Shown: positions 1 through 7,168, counted from the stretch's first letter. The stretch is 16,982 nucleotides of DNA from Burkholderiales bacterium (GCA_019746155.1 JAIESJ010000289.1:1-16982), one strand, 5' to 3'. Translations and numbers: made by a program. Notes: generated from the letters alone by a model not told the origin.

Positions 1-1
1 G

Positions 2-544
2 CTCATCGGCTGGTCGGGCAAGAGTGAACTGCGTACCCTGCACAAGGCGGAGTGGCAAGGCGGATATCTGCCGCTCAAGGGGCTGCCCCTGATCTGCGGG
101 TTCTATCTCAACGAGCTCTTGCTCAAGCTGCTGCCGCGGGACGATCCGCACGAGCGGTTGTTCGGCACCTACCAGGAAACGCTGGGTGCGCTGTCGGTGG
201 ACGACGACCATGCGGCAATTCTCCGACGTTTCGAAAAAAAACTGCTGCGCGAGCTGGGCTACGCGCTGACGCTCGACCTCGATGTCGCAAGCGGCCAGCC
301 GATCGTGGCGCAACGCCGCTATGCCTACATCATCGAACGCGGTCCGGTCGCGCTCGACGGCGACGCGCAGCAAAACGGGGTAGAATTGTTGGGCCAGACA
401 CTGATCGATATGCAGTCGGACAACTACGCCAACGCCGTCACGCAACAACAGAGCAAGGCCCTGATGCGCATGCTGATCAATCACTGCCTCGGCAACCAGG
501 TGCTGCACACGCGGTCGCTGCTGCGCGAACTGCAGCAGCTTTGA
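2..544 (+). CDS. recO: RecO recombination mediator, 3' part
   Basis: This is the C-terminal 180 residues of RecO; the start lies upstream of the window. RecO binds DNA and SSB and, with RecR, helps load RecA on single-stranded gaps (RecFOR pathway). The visible part begins inside the region after the N-terminal OB fold and carries the typical RecO helical segment: GLPLICGFYLNELLLKLL, then DDPHERLFGTY, then a helical C-terminus ending RSLLRELQQL. The position directly before pdxJ and acpS fits the conserved rnc-era-recO-pdxJ-acpS order. The gap to pdxJ is about 40 bp. No zinc-binding cysteine cluster is seen, as is common for proteobacterial RecO. The assignment rests on family pattern and synteny. 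Confidence 0.9.
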   Translation, partial: LIGWSGKSELRTLHKAEWQGGYLPLKGLPLICGFYLNELLLKLLPRDDPHERLFGTYQETLGALSVDDDHAAILRRFEKKLLRELGYALTLDLDVASGQPIVAQRRYAYIIERGPVALDGDAQQNGVELLGQTLIDMQSDNYANAVTQQQSKALMRMLINHCLGNQVLHTRSLLRELQQL

Positions 545-585
545 GCGTTTCCGGCAGCGACGGACGTTACGCCACTTCAGAGCGC

Positions 586-1368
586 ATGACCAAACTCAGC
601 GTCAATCTCAACAAGGTCGCCTTGCTGCGCAATTCGCGCACGCTGGGCATTCCCAGCGTGGTGCGGGCCGCGACCATTGCGCTCGATGCGGGCGCACACG
701 GCATCACGGTCCATCCACGGCCCGACGGACGGCATATCCGCCCCCAGGATGTCTACGACCTTGCCGAGCTGCTCGAAAGCCGGCGTGACGCCGAATTCAA
801 CATCGAGGGCAATCCATTTCATGCCGTGCTCGACCTGGTTCGGGAAGTGCGCCCGCAGCAATGCACGCTGGTGCCCGACGAGCCGGCCGCGTTTACTTCC
901 GACCATGGCTGGGATCTCAAGCGGGAGGGCGGGCGGCTCAGGCCCGTTATTGCCGAACTCAAGGCGCTCGGCGTACGCGTCAGCCTGTTCATGGATCCGG
1001 TGCCGGAGGCGATGCCCGCCGCGCGCGACGTGGGCGCGGACCGGGTCGAGCTTTATACCGAGCCTTATGCGCACGCCTTCGGCAGCGCCAGGGAAAAAGA
1101 AGTGCTGGCACGGTATGTTGCGGCCGCACGATCTGCTCAGCAGGCCGGACTGGGGGTCAATGCCGGCCATGACCTCAATCAGGACAACCTGCCGCGCTTT
1201 CTCTCGACCGTATGCGACGTGCTGGAAGTGTCGATCGGCCACGCGCTGATTGCGGACGCACTCGAATTCGGCCTGGGGCAGACCGTGAGGGATTATCTTG
1301 CCGCGATCGGGGCCCGGCCGGCCGGAATGCAGCAGGAGGGACGGCATGATCTACGGCATCGGTATTGA
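586..1368 (+). CDS. pdxJ: Pyridoxine 5'-phosphate synthase PdxJ
   Basis: PdxJ condenses 1-deoxyxylulose 5-phosphate with 3-amino-2-oxopropyl phosphate to pyridoxine 5'-phosphate in the cytoplasm (DXP-dependent vitamin B6 synthesis). The 260-residue product starts MTKLSVNLNKVALLRNSR and is a TIM barrel with the signatures ITVHPRPDGRHI (about 40-51), FNIEGNP (71-77), LVPDEP, SLFMDP, VELYTEPYA, GVNAGHDL and VSIGHALI. The start at 586 is chosen because family similarity begins there; the frame is open upstream only because recO happens to lack stops in it. The C-terminus runs 23 bp into acpS, which suggests coupling. The sequence is the N(I/L)NK..LLRNSR subtype rather than the NIDHVATLRQAR form usual in betaproteobacteria (see findings). 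Length is slightly above the usual ~240-250. Confidence 0.93.
   Translation: MTKLSVNLNKVALLRNSRTLGIPSVVRAATIALDAGAHGITVHPRPDGRHIRPQDVYDLAELLESRRDAEFNIEGNPFHAVLDLVREVRPQQCTLVPDEPAAFTSDHGWDLKREGGRLRPVIAELKALGVRVSLFMDPVPEAMPAARDVGADRVELYTEPYAHAFGSAREKEVLARYVAAARSAQQAGLGVNAGHDLNQDNLPRFLSTVCDVLEVSIGHALIADALEFGLGQTVRDYLAAIGARPAGMQQEGRHDLRHRY
1334..1340 (+). promoter_or_regulatory. Strong ribosome binding site for acpS
   Basis: AGGAGGG lies 5 bases before the ATG at 1346, inside the 3' end of pdxJ. It decides the acpS start over an in-frame ATG at 1298 and shows that acpS can initiate independently although it overlaps pdxJ. Confidence 0.75.
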
Positions 1369-1723
1369 CGTGATCGAGCCGCAGCGCGTCGAGCGCCTGT
1401 TTGAAAAATACGGCGAGCGCTTTGCGCGCCGGGTGCTGACGCCGCTGGAATGGCCAGGTTATCTCAAAACCGTGCGCCCGGTACTGTTTCTGGCCAACCG
1501 CTTTGCGGCGAAAGAAGCGTTCTCGAAAGCGATGGGTACCGGTTTCCGCTATCCGGTGACCCTGCAATGCATCAGCGTGGTGCAGAACAAGGCCGGCAAG
1601 CCCGGATTCGCGTTTCACCCCAAGCTCGATGCCGTGGTGAAAGATCGTGGCATCATCAGCCACCATCTCACGATCAGCGATGAGAAAAATCTGGCGTGCG
1701 CTTGCGTTGTTCTTGAATCATGA
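1346..1723 (+). CDS. acpS: Holo-[acyl-carrier-protein] synthase AcpS
   Basis: AcpS transfers 4'-phosphopantetheine from CoA to a serine of acyl carrier protein, activating it for fatty acid synthesis. The 125-residue product has the family signatures: GIGIDVIEPQRV at 4-15 with metal-binding Asp8, FLANRFAAKEAFSKAMGTG at 48-66 with Glu57, and HHLTISDEK near the C-terminus. Length is normal for a group I phosphopantetheinyl transferase. The start at 1346 is supported by AGGAGGG and by motif spacing. It overlaps pdxJ by 23 bp and nagZ by 4 bp (ATGA), so it is probably translated as part of one polycistronic message with both neighbours. Confidence 0.95.
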   Translation: MIYGIGIDVIEPQRVERLFEKYGERFARRVLTPLEWPGYLKTVRPVLFLANRFAAKEAFSKAMGTGFRYPVTLQCISVVQNKAGKPGFAFHPKLDAVVKDRGIISHHLTISDEKNLACACVVLES

Positions 1724-2790
1724 ATAAAAACATAATGTTACCTCTTGGCCCCGTGATGCTCGATGTGACGGGCACCGAGCTCGATGCTGATGACAGGAGA
1801 CGGCTTGAGCATCCGCTGGTGGGCGGCGTCATCTTGTTCGCGCGCAATTACGCCGCGCCGGAGCAGCTGAGCCGGCTCACGGCCGAGATCCATGCGCTGC
1901 GCAGTCCGGCGCTCGTCATCGCCGTCGATCACGAGGGCGGGCGGGTGCAGCGCTTCCGCGAGGGCTTCACCGCGCTTCCCGCCATGCGCGAACTCGGTCG
2001 CGCCTGGGATGCCAATCCGCAGCACGCCCGGCATCTGGCGCATGAGGTCGGCTTCGTGCTGGCTGCGGAGCTGCGGGCGCACGGTGTCGATCTGAGCTTT
2101 GCGCCCGTGCTCGATGTCGACTACGGCAACAGCAGCGTCATCGGCGACCGCGCGCTGCATTCCGATCCGCACGCCATCAGCGGGCTGGCGCGCGCGCTGG
2201 TACAAGGTTTCCGCCAGGGCGGCATGGGCGCAGTCGGCAAGCATTTCCCGGGGCATGGCCATGTCCGGGCCGATTCCCACCATGAGATTCCGGTCGATGA
2301 CCGGCCGTACGCCGAAATCGAGGCGTGCGATCTGGTGCCGTTCCGGCGGCTGATCGAATCCGGGCTGGGCGGCATTATGCCAGCTCACGTCATTTACCCG
2401 CAGGTGGACCGGCAGCCCGCAGGATTTTCTCAGGTATGGTTGAAATCCATCCTGCGCGCTGAACTCGGGTTCGACGGCGTTATTTTCAGCGATGATCTCA
2501 GCATGGAAGGGGCGAGCGTGGCCGGCGGCGTGGTGGAGCGCGCGCGCGCCGCATTCGGCGCGGGCTGCGACATGGTGCTGGTATGCAACAATCCCGCCGC
2601 CGCCGATGAGCTGCTGGAGCGCCTGGATTACTCGATGCCGGCAACCAGCCTGGCGCGGCTGGCGCGCATGCATGGCCGACAGCACGCCGGGAACATGGTC
2701 AAGCTGCGCGAGGATGCGTTGTACACCAAGGCCCTGCACGCCATTGCCGGCATCGGTTTCGAAAGCGGTGACCTGCCGCTCAGCAAGTAA
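1720..2790 (+). CDS. nagZ: Beta-N-acetylhexosaminidase NagZ (GH3)
   Basis: NagZ is a cytoplasmic glycoside hydrolase family 3 enzyme that removes N-acetylglucosamine from anhydro-muropeptides during cell wall recycling; in some bacteria its products signal to beta-lactamase regulation. The 356-residue product matches throughout: GPVMLDVTG, HPLVGGVILFARNY, AVDHEGGRVQRFREGF, LSFAPVLDVD, KHFPGHG at 174-180 followed by the D185-S-H187 acid/base dyad, IMPAHVIYP, and FSDDLSMEGA at 256-265 with the nucleophilic aspartate. ATG at 1720 overlaps the acpS stop (ATGA). A second in-frame ATG at 1735 gives MLPLGPVMLDV, closer to the usual N-terminus, so the true start may be either. The acpS-nagZ order is common in betaproteobacteria. 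Confidence 0.95.
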   Translation: MNKNIMLPLGPVMLDVTGTELDADDRRRLEHPLVGGVILFARNYAAPEQLSRLTAEIHALRSPALVIAVDHEGGRVQRFREGFTALPAMRELGRAWDANPQHARHLAHEVGFVLAAELRAHGVDLSFAPVLDVDYGNSSVIGDRALHSDPHAISGLARALVQGFRQGGMGAVGKHFPGHGHVRADSHHEIPVDDRPYAEIEACDLVPFRRLIESGLGGIMPAHVIYPQVDRQPAGFSQVWLKSILRAELGFDGVIFSDDLSMEGASVAGGVVERARAAFGAGCDMVLVCNNPAAADELLERLDYSMPATSLARLARMHGRQHAGNMVKLREDALYTKALHAIAGIGFESGDLPLSK

Positions 2791-2793
2791 GCC

Positions 2794-3711
2794 ATGGCTC
2801 ACCACCATTCGCATTCGTCCGCTCACCGCGGCAAGCCGGCTTTCGTCGCGGCGCTGCTGATCACGTTCGCATACGCGCTGGTGGAGCTTGCCGGCGGGCT
2901 GTGGTCGGGCTCGCTGGCACTGGTGAGCGATGCCGGGCACATGTTTTCGGATGCGGTCGCACTGGCTTTTGCCGCCATTGCCGCCTGGCTGGCGCGACGC
3001 CCGGTGAGCCTGCGCCATTCCTACGGCTGGGCGCGCGCCGAGGTCATCGGCGCCATGATCAACAGTCTGATCATGCTCGGCATCATCGCCATGCTGGTGG
3101 CGGAAGCGGTGCAGCGGCTGCTCGACCCGCGGCCGGTGATCGCCGCCGGCGTGATGTTGATCGCCTTCATCGGGCTTGTGGTGAACGGCATAGTGGCCTA
3201 TATGCTGAGCCGCAGCGAGCGCAATCTGAATGCGCGTGCGGCGCTGCTTCATGTCTTGGGCGATCTGGTCAGTTCCGTCGCGGCCCTAATCGCGGGTGCG
3301 GTGATCTACGCCACCGGCTGGCTGCTGATCGATCCCCTCCTGTCGCTGGTCATCGCGGGGCTGATACTGATCAGCACGCTGCGGCTGCTGCGTGACACCC
3401 TGCATGTGCTGATGGAGGCAGTTCCCCCGTCGGTGAACCTGGAGCAGATCGGCAAGGCGCTCGCCAAGGTGCCGGGCGTGTCCTCGGTGCACGACCTGCA
3501 TGTGTGGGGCATCACGCCGGAAAGCGTGGCGCTGTCGGCGCACCTCGAAGTGGATGATGTAGCGGCCTGGGCGGCGATCCTGGAGGCGGCGCGCACCGAG
3601 CTGCACGACCGTTTCGGCATTGACCACGTTACCCTGCAGCCGGAAGAGCGGGGCGCGCGGCAGCCCCCTGCCGCCGTTGTCCGGCTATGGCCGCACAGGC
3701 CGCGCTCATGA
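2794..3711 (+). CDS. CDF-family zinc/cation efflux transporter
   Basis: Cation diffusion facilitator that exports Zn2+ (or Co/Cd) from the cytoplasm by proton antiport. The 305-residue product has a short His-rich N-terminus (MAHHHSHSSAH), six predicted membrane spans between about residues 17 and 198, and a cytoplasmic C-terminal dimerisation domain with VHDLHVWGITPESVALSAHL. The intramembrane metal site can be read as H49xxxD53 (in SDAGHMFSD) and H153xxxD157 (in HVLGD); His at the first position is typical of zinc-selective CzcD/ZitB-type members. The start is 3 bp after the nagZ stop, and the stop overlaps the next gene (ATGA). The exact metal cannot be decided from sequence. The Pro/Arg-rich last 20 residues are non-conserved. 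Confidence 0.9.
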   Translation: MAHHHSHSSAHRGKPAFVAALLITFAYALVELAGGLWSGSLALVSDAGHMFSDAVALAFAAIAAWLARRPVSLRHSYGWARAEVIGAMINSLIMLGIIAMLVAEAVQRLLDPRPVIAAGVMLIAFIGLVVNGIVAYMLSRSERNLNARAALLHVLGDLVSSVAALIAGAVIYATGWLLIDPLLSLVIAGLILISTLRLLRDTLHVLMEAVPPSVNLEQIGKALAKVPGVSSVHDLHVWGITPESVALSAHLEVDDVAAWAAILEAARTELHDRFGIDHVTLQPEERGARQPPAAVVRLWPHRPRS

Positions 3712-4364
3712 CGGTGGCCAAGCCCGGTTTTTCGACCGACTGCCGGCGGTGCAGCCGTCTGGCGCGCCATCTGACACAGGTACGCGCGGAATTTCCGGAG
3801 TACCACGCAAAACCGGTGGCGCCTTTCGGCGCCGAAAGGCCGCGGCTGCTGATCGTGGGGCTGGCGCCGGGAATGCACGGGGCAAACCGTACCGGCCGGC
3901 CGTTCACCGGGGACTACGCCGGCATTCTGCTCTATGAAACGCTGCACCGTTTCGGCCTGGCGAGCCGGCCCGATGCGGTGAGCTGCGACGACGGCCTAAA
4001 ACTCATCGATTGCCGCATCACCAACGCGGTCAAATGCCTGCCGCCCGAGAACAAGCCCAAGCCCGATGAAGTGCGGTGCTGTAACGCTTATTTGCGGGAT
4101 GAGATCGAGGCGCTGCCGCCAGGCGCGACGATTCTGGCGCTGGGCGGAATTGCACATCAGGCGGTATTGATGGCATTTGATTTGCGCCTCAGCGCTTATC
4201 GCTTCGGACACGGCGCGCGCCATGCGCTGCCGCAGGGCTATACGCTCTACGATAGCTATCACTGCAGCCGCTATAATACCCAGACCAGACGCCTGACCCC
4301 GGAAATGTTTCGCGAGGTATTCACCGCCATTTCCAGCAACCTGAAGACCGGCAAGGATGCGTGA
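3708..4364 (+). CDS. Uracil-DNA glycosylase, family 5 (UDGb-type)
   Basis: Probable base-excision repair glycosylase removing uracil and other deaminated bases from DNA. The 218-residue product has CRRC at 12-15, the family-5 motif GLAPGMHGANRTGRPFTGD at 51-69, NAVKCLPPENKPKP at 106-119, CC at 124-125, and HCSRYNTQTRRLT at 185-197. C12, C15, C110 and C124 (or C125) are placed as the four [4Fe-4S] ligands of family 4/5 enzymes. Motif 1 has Ala where family 1 has the catalytic Asp, as is known for UDGb. ATG 3708 is chosen because it overlaps the upstream stop (ATGA); an in-frame ATG at 3687 would add seven residues. It ends in a GTGA overlap with the uvrC frame, placing it directly before another repair gene. 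Confidence 0.88.
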   Translation: MTVAKPGFSTDCRRCSRLARHLTQVRAEFPEYHAKPVAPFGAERPRLLIVGLAPGMHGANRTGRPFTGDYAGILLYETLHRFGLASRPDAVSCDDGLKLIDCRITNAVKCLPPENKPKPDEVRCCNAYLRDEIEALPPGATILALGGIAHQAVLMAFDLRLSAYRFGHGARHALPQGYTLYDSYHCSRYNTQTRRLTPEMFREVFTAISSNLKTGKDA

Positions 4365-4414
4365 TCCATGCCTCCCTGCCGGCGAGATCCGCTGACCTGT
4401 TTATTCCTGCAGCC

Positions 4415-6217
4415 ATGTCCGATCCGGCTGAAGTTCTTGCCCGCCTGCCCCATCTGCCCGGCGTCTACCGCATGCTGAATGCGGCGGGGGAGGCACTCTA
4501 CGTCGGCAAGGCGCTCGACCTCAAAAAGCGGGTCACGTCGTATTTTCAGAAACAGTCCGGGCTGTCGCCCCGCATCCGGCTCATGATGTCCCAGGTGGCT
4601 ACGGTGGAGACCACCGTCACGCGCTCCGAGGCCGAGGCGCTGCTGCTGGAAAGCAATTTGATAAAAAGTTTAAGTCCTCGCTATAACATACTGTTTCGAG
4701 ACGATAAATCATATCCATATCTGGTCGTAAGCGGACACCGCTACCCGCGCCTGGGCTTTCACCGCGGCAGCCTCGACCGCAAGCATCGCTACTTCGGCCC
4801 GTTCCCCAACGCCGGTGCGGTGCGGGAGAGCATCCAGCTGCTGCAAAAAGTGTTCCGCATCCGCACCTGCGAGGACACGGTGTTTGCCAACCGCTCCCGC
4901 CCCTGTCTGCTGCACCAGATCCGGCGCTGCACCGCCCCCTGCGTCAATCTGGTGAGCGAGGCCGACTACGCCGAAAATGTCCGCAGCGCCGAGATGTTCC
5001 TGTCGGGCAAGGAAGACGAGGTGATCGAGCGCCTCATCCAGCGCATGAACGATGCCGCCAGACGCACGGCCTACGAGGAAGCGGCGGTTTGCCGCGACCA
5101 GATCGCCGCCTTGAGAAAGGTGAGGGAAAAGCAGTATGTCAGCGACGAGCCGGGGCGCGACACCGATATCATTGCGTGCGCCAGGGTATCCGGCATTACC
5201 TGCCTCAATCTGGTGATGGTGCGCTGCGGCCGTCATCTGGGCGACAAGAACTTTTTTCCGCGCAACGCCGAGGACACGGCTGCCGAGCAGGTGGTGGAAG
5301 CCTTCATTACCCAGCACTATCTGCAGCACGGCGTGCCGCCGCATCTGGTGGTCGGCGCGAAAGTCCCGGTGGCGGCGCTGGAGCAACTGCTCTCCGAACA
5401 GGCAGGACGCCGCGTGCAGATCACGGTCAACCCGGCCGGGACGCGCAAAGCCTGGCTCGACATGGCTGAAAAAAACGCACATCTGGGCGCCGAGCAGATG
5501 CTGGGCCTGCAGGCGACGCAGGAGACGCGGCTCACGGCGTTGCAGCAGGCGCTCGAACTGCCTGAAACCACGCAGCGCATCGAGTGTTTCGATATCAGTC
5601 ACACCATGGGTGAAGCAACCGTGGCATCATGCGTGGTCTACGACAGGTCCGCCATGCAGAAAAGCGAATACCGGCGTTACAACATAACCGGGGCCGAGGC
5701 GGGCGATGACTACGGCGCCATGCGCGAAGTGCTCACCCGGCGCTACCGTAAAATCGTCGCCGGCGAGGGCAAGGTCCCCGATCTGGTGCTGATCGACGGC
5801 GGCAAGGGCCAGCTCGGCGTCGCGCGCGAGGTCTTCGCCGAGCAGGGACTGAACGATGTGGCGCTGGTCGCTGTCGCAAAAGGGGAAACGCGCAAACCCG
5901 GGCTGGAGCAATTGCTGATCCCCGGCCGTGAGCACGCGCTGCAATTGCCCAGGGAACATGCCGGGCTGCACCTGATCCAGCAGATTCGCGATGAGGCGCA
6001 TCGCTTCGCCATCGAAGGCCATCGCGCGCGCCGCGGCAAGACGCGTGCGCGTTCGCCCCTGGAGAGCATCGCTGGCGTGGGTTCGAAGCGCCGGCAGCGT
6101 TTGCTCGCGCACTTCGGCGGGCTGCGCGGCCTGCTGTCGGCGGGCGTGGACGAGTTGGCGCAGGTCGAGGGCATCAGCCGTGCGCTGGCAGAAAAAATTT
6201 ACCGGGAACTCCACTGA
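4415..6217 (+). CDS. uvrC: Excinuclease ABC subunit C (UvrC)
   Basis: UvrC makes both incisions around a lesion in nucleotide excision repair after UvrB hands it the damaged DNA. The 600-residue product has an N-terminal GIY-YIG nuclease (LPGVYRML..YVGKALDLKKRV, about 13-95), four cysteines at 152, 164, 172 and 176 that match the UvrC cysteine cluster, a UVR motif that binds UvrB (about 203-238), an RNase H-like endonuclease with D393 in ECFDISHTMGE and D461 in LVLIDGGKGQLG, and C-terminal helix-hairpin-helix repeats (about 550-598). The frame is open to a GTG at 4361 overlapping the previous stop, but family similarity starts at MSDPAEVLARLPHLPGVY, so ATG 4415 is preferred. TGATG coupling joins it to pgsA. 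Confidence 0.96.
   Translation: MSDPAEVLARLPHLPGVYRMLNAAGEALYVGKALDLKKRVTSYFQKQSGLSPRIRLMMSQVATVETTVTRSEAEALLLESNLIKSLSPRYNILFRDDKSYPYLVVSGHRYPRLGFHRGSLDRKHRYFGPFPNAGAVRESIQLLQKVFRIRTCEDTVFANRSRPCLLHQIRRCTAPCVNLVSEADYAENVRSAEMFLSGKEDEVIERLIQRMNDAARRTAYEEAAVCRDQIAALRKVREKQYVSDEPGRDTDIIACARVSGITCLNLVMVRCGRHLGDKNFFPRNAEDTAAEQVVEAFITQHYLQHGVPPHLVVGAKVPVAALEQLLSEQAGRRVQITVNPAGTRKAWLDMAEKNAHLGAEQMLGLQATQETRLTALQQALELPETTQRIECFDISHTMGEATVASCVVYDRSAMQKSEYRRYNITGAEAGDDYGAMREVLTRRYRKIVAGEGKVPDLVLIDGGKGQLGVAREVFAEQGLNDVALVAVAKGETRKPGLEQLLIPGREHALQLPREHAGLHLIQQIRDEAHRFAIEGHRARRGKTRARSPLESIAGVGSKRRQRLLAHFGGLRGLLSAGVDELAQVEGISRALAEKIYRELH
4658..4687 (+). promoter_or_regulatory. Promoter-like sequence inside uvrC
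   Basis: TTGATA (4658-4663) and TATAAC (4682-4687) are separated by 18 bp, each five of six to the sigma-70 consensus. They lie in an unusually AT-rich stretch of uvrC that encodes the conserved NLIKSLSPRYNILF segment. This may be a coincidence of codon choice or an internal promoter for the uvrC 3' part and pgsA. Only sequence similarity supports it. Confidence 0.25.
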
Positions 6218-6786
6218 TGCCGCTTAATTTGCCCAATCTGCTGACCTGGCTGAGGATCATCCTGATTCCGCTGTTCGTCGGCATTTTCTATTTCGAGAAA
6301 AGCTGGGTGTCCGCGGCCAACCAGAATCTGGTGGCGACCGTCATTTTCACGGCGGCGGCGATCACCGACTGGCTCGATGGCTGGCTTGCGCGCAAGCTCA
6401 ATCAGACCTCGGCGTTCGGCGCATTCCTCGATCCGGTGGCCGACAAGCTGATGGTGGCCGCGGCGCTGATCGTGCTGGTCCAGATCGAGCGCGTCGATGC
6501 CATCATCGCGCTCATCATCATCGGCCGCGAGATCACGATTTCCGCGCTGCGCGAGTGGATGGCCAAGATCGGTGAAGCCAAAAGCGTCGCAGTGTCGTTT
6601 CTGGGCAAGATCAAGACCATATCGCAAATGATCGCGATCCCCCTGCTGCTTTATCACGACCGCATCGGCGCCTTCGATCCCCAGCGTACCGGCACCTGGC
6701 TGATCTATATTGCGGCGCTACTGACGCTGATATCGATGGCCTATTACCTGAAAATGGCGCTGCCGCAGGCCTGGAAGCAGAACTGA
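6217..6786 (+). CDS. pgsA: Phosphatidylglycerophosphate synthase PgsA
   Basis: Integral membrane enzyme that transfers a phosphatidyl group from CDP-diacylglycerol to glycerol 3-phosphate, the committed step to phosphatidylglycerol and cardiolipin. The 189-residue product contains the complete CDP-alcohol phosphotransferase signature DxxDGxxARx8GxxxDxxxD, read as D51, D54-G55, A58-R59, G68, D72 and D76. It has four or more hydrophobic segments (about 10-26, 38-50, 78-112, 155-180). The ATG shares one base with the uvrC stop (TGATG), as often seen for this pair. It is followed by the tRNA-Gly gene, the same order as in E. coli. Confidence 0.95.
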   Translation: MPLNLPNLLTWLRIILIPLFVGIFYFEKSWVSAANQNLVATVIFTAAAITDWLDGWLARKLNQTSAFGAFLDPVADKLMVAAALIVLVQIERVDAIIALIIIGREITISALREWMAKIGEAKSVAVSFLGKIKTISQMIAIPLLLYHDRIGAFDPQRTGTWLIYIAALLTLISMAYYLKMALPQAWKQN

Positions 6787-6792
6787 CCAGCC

Positions 6793-6822
6793 TTGCCTAG
6801 AAGGCAGTGCATGCCCTATAAT
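6793..6822 (+). promoter_or_regulatory. Promoter of tRNA-Gly
   Basis: A perfect TATAAT at 6817-6822 lies 14 bp before the mature tRNA 5' end, with TTGCCT at 6793-6798 (four of six to TTGACA) 18 bp upstream. A small TGCCT/AGGCA hairpin (6794-6806) overlaps the -35 and could also slightly terminate pgsA transcription, but it has no T run. Confidence 0.6.
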
Positions 6823-6836
6823 CCGTTTGAATTCAC

Positions 6837-6912
6837 GCGGGAATAGCTCAGTTGGTAGAGCGCAACCTTGCCAAGGTTGAGGTCGGGAGTTCGAGACTCC
6901 TTTCCCGCTCCA
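6837..6912 (+). tRNA. tRNA-Gly (anticodon GCC)
   Basis: Full cloverleaf of 76 nt with encoded CCA. The acceptor GCGGGAA pairs with TTCCCGC (6902-6908). The anticodon stem CAACC/GGTTG encloses the loop TTGCCAA with GCC at 6870-6872. The T arm has the standard GTTCGAGAC. It corresponds in position to glyW of E. coli, directly after pgsA. Confidence 0.97.
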
Positions 6913-6922
6913 GATTCCGGGG

Positions 6923-6943
6923 AAAACGGCGCATGCCGTTTTT
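6923..6943 (+). terminator. Rho-independent terminator after tRNA-Gly
   Basis: AAAACGGC and GCCGTTTT form a perfect 8-bp stem around a GCAT loop, ending in five Ts (6939-6943), 10 nt after the tRNA CCA end. Its T run doubles as the start of the first direct repeat. Confidence 0.75.
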
Positions 6944-6988
6944 AGTTCCGGCATAACCTAAAGGTTAGCCTTCACTGAAACGGCTGGG
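6940..6988 (+). repeat. Direct repeat, copy A
   Basis: A 48-49 bp sequence beginning TTTTAGTTCCGGCATAACC and ending ACTGAAACGGCTGG. It differs from copy B (6999-7047) only by one missing T in the middle. It carries an internal hairpin (GGC, bulged A, TAACC / GGTTA GCC, 6950-6970) and a second, competing inverted repeat AGCCTTCA/TGAAACGGCT. Copies A and B are 59 bp apart, start to start. Confidence 0.85.
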
Positions 6989-6998
6989 TTACGCCTTG

Positions 6999-7047
6999 TT
7001 TTAGTTCCGGCATAACCTTAAAGGTTAGCCTTCACTGAAACGGCTGG
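6999..7047 (+). repeat. Direct repeat, copy B
   Basis: Second copy of the 48-49 bp repeat, near-identical to 6940-6987 with one extra T (CCTTAAAGG against CCTAAAGG). It has the same internal hairpin (7009-7030). Its last 10 bp form the left arm of the long hairpin at 7038-7080. A third, truncated repeat start (CTTTAGTTCCGG, 7048-7059) follows directly. Confidence 0.85.
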
Positions 7048-7080
7048 CTTTAGTTCCGGTGAACTGAAGCCAGCCGTTTT
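7038..7080 (+). terminator. Long hairpin with T run before tRNA-Cys
   Basis: Arms 7038-7056 and 7061-7079 pair over 19 positions with a single T-G wobble (7051-7066) around a CGGT loop, and the right arm ends in TTTT (7077-7080). It is a strong intrinsic-terminator-like structure, and nearly symmetrical, so it could act in either direction. It ends only 14 bp before the tRNA-Cys 5' end. Part of its loop and left arm is the truncated third repeat. Confidence 0.6.
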
Positions 7081-7094
7081 CCCGTTTTGGTTTC

Positions 7095-7168
7095 GGCGGG
7101 GTGGCAGAGTGGTTATGCAGCGGCCTGCAAAGCCGTGGACGCCGGTTCGATTCCGACCCCCGCCTCCA
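7095..7168 (+). tRNA. tRNA-Cys (anticodon GCA)
   Basis: 74-nt cloverleaf with encoded CCA. The acceptor GGCGGGG pairs with CCCCGCC (7158-7164). The anticodon stem CGGC/GCCG holds the loop CTGCAAA with GCA at 7127-7129. The T arm has GGTTCGATTCC. It corresponds in position to cysT of E. coli. No convincing promoter is visible between it and the hairpin upstream. Confidence 0.96.

Noticed and set aside
52..585. Reading frame of pdxJ continues open upstream through recO, allowing a 438-residue protein.
   Set aside because: The upstream part is Arg/Ala-rich out-of-frame translation of recO with no family resemblance; PdxJ similarity begins at ATG 586.
1738..3252. Minus-strand frame of about 500 codons opposite nagZ and the CDF gene.
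   Set aside because: It is the complement of two well-supported genes in GC-rich DNA; the translation is His/Arg/Gln-rich with no recognisable domain.
6940..7047. Possible minimal CRISPR array in the repeats between tRNAs.
   Set aside because: There are only two full repeats, the spacer is about 11 bp, the units contain hairpin arms, and no cas genes are present.
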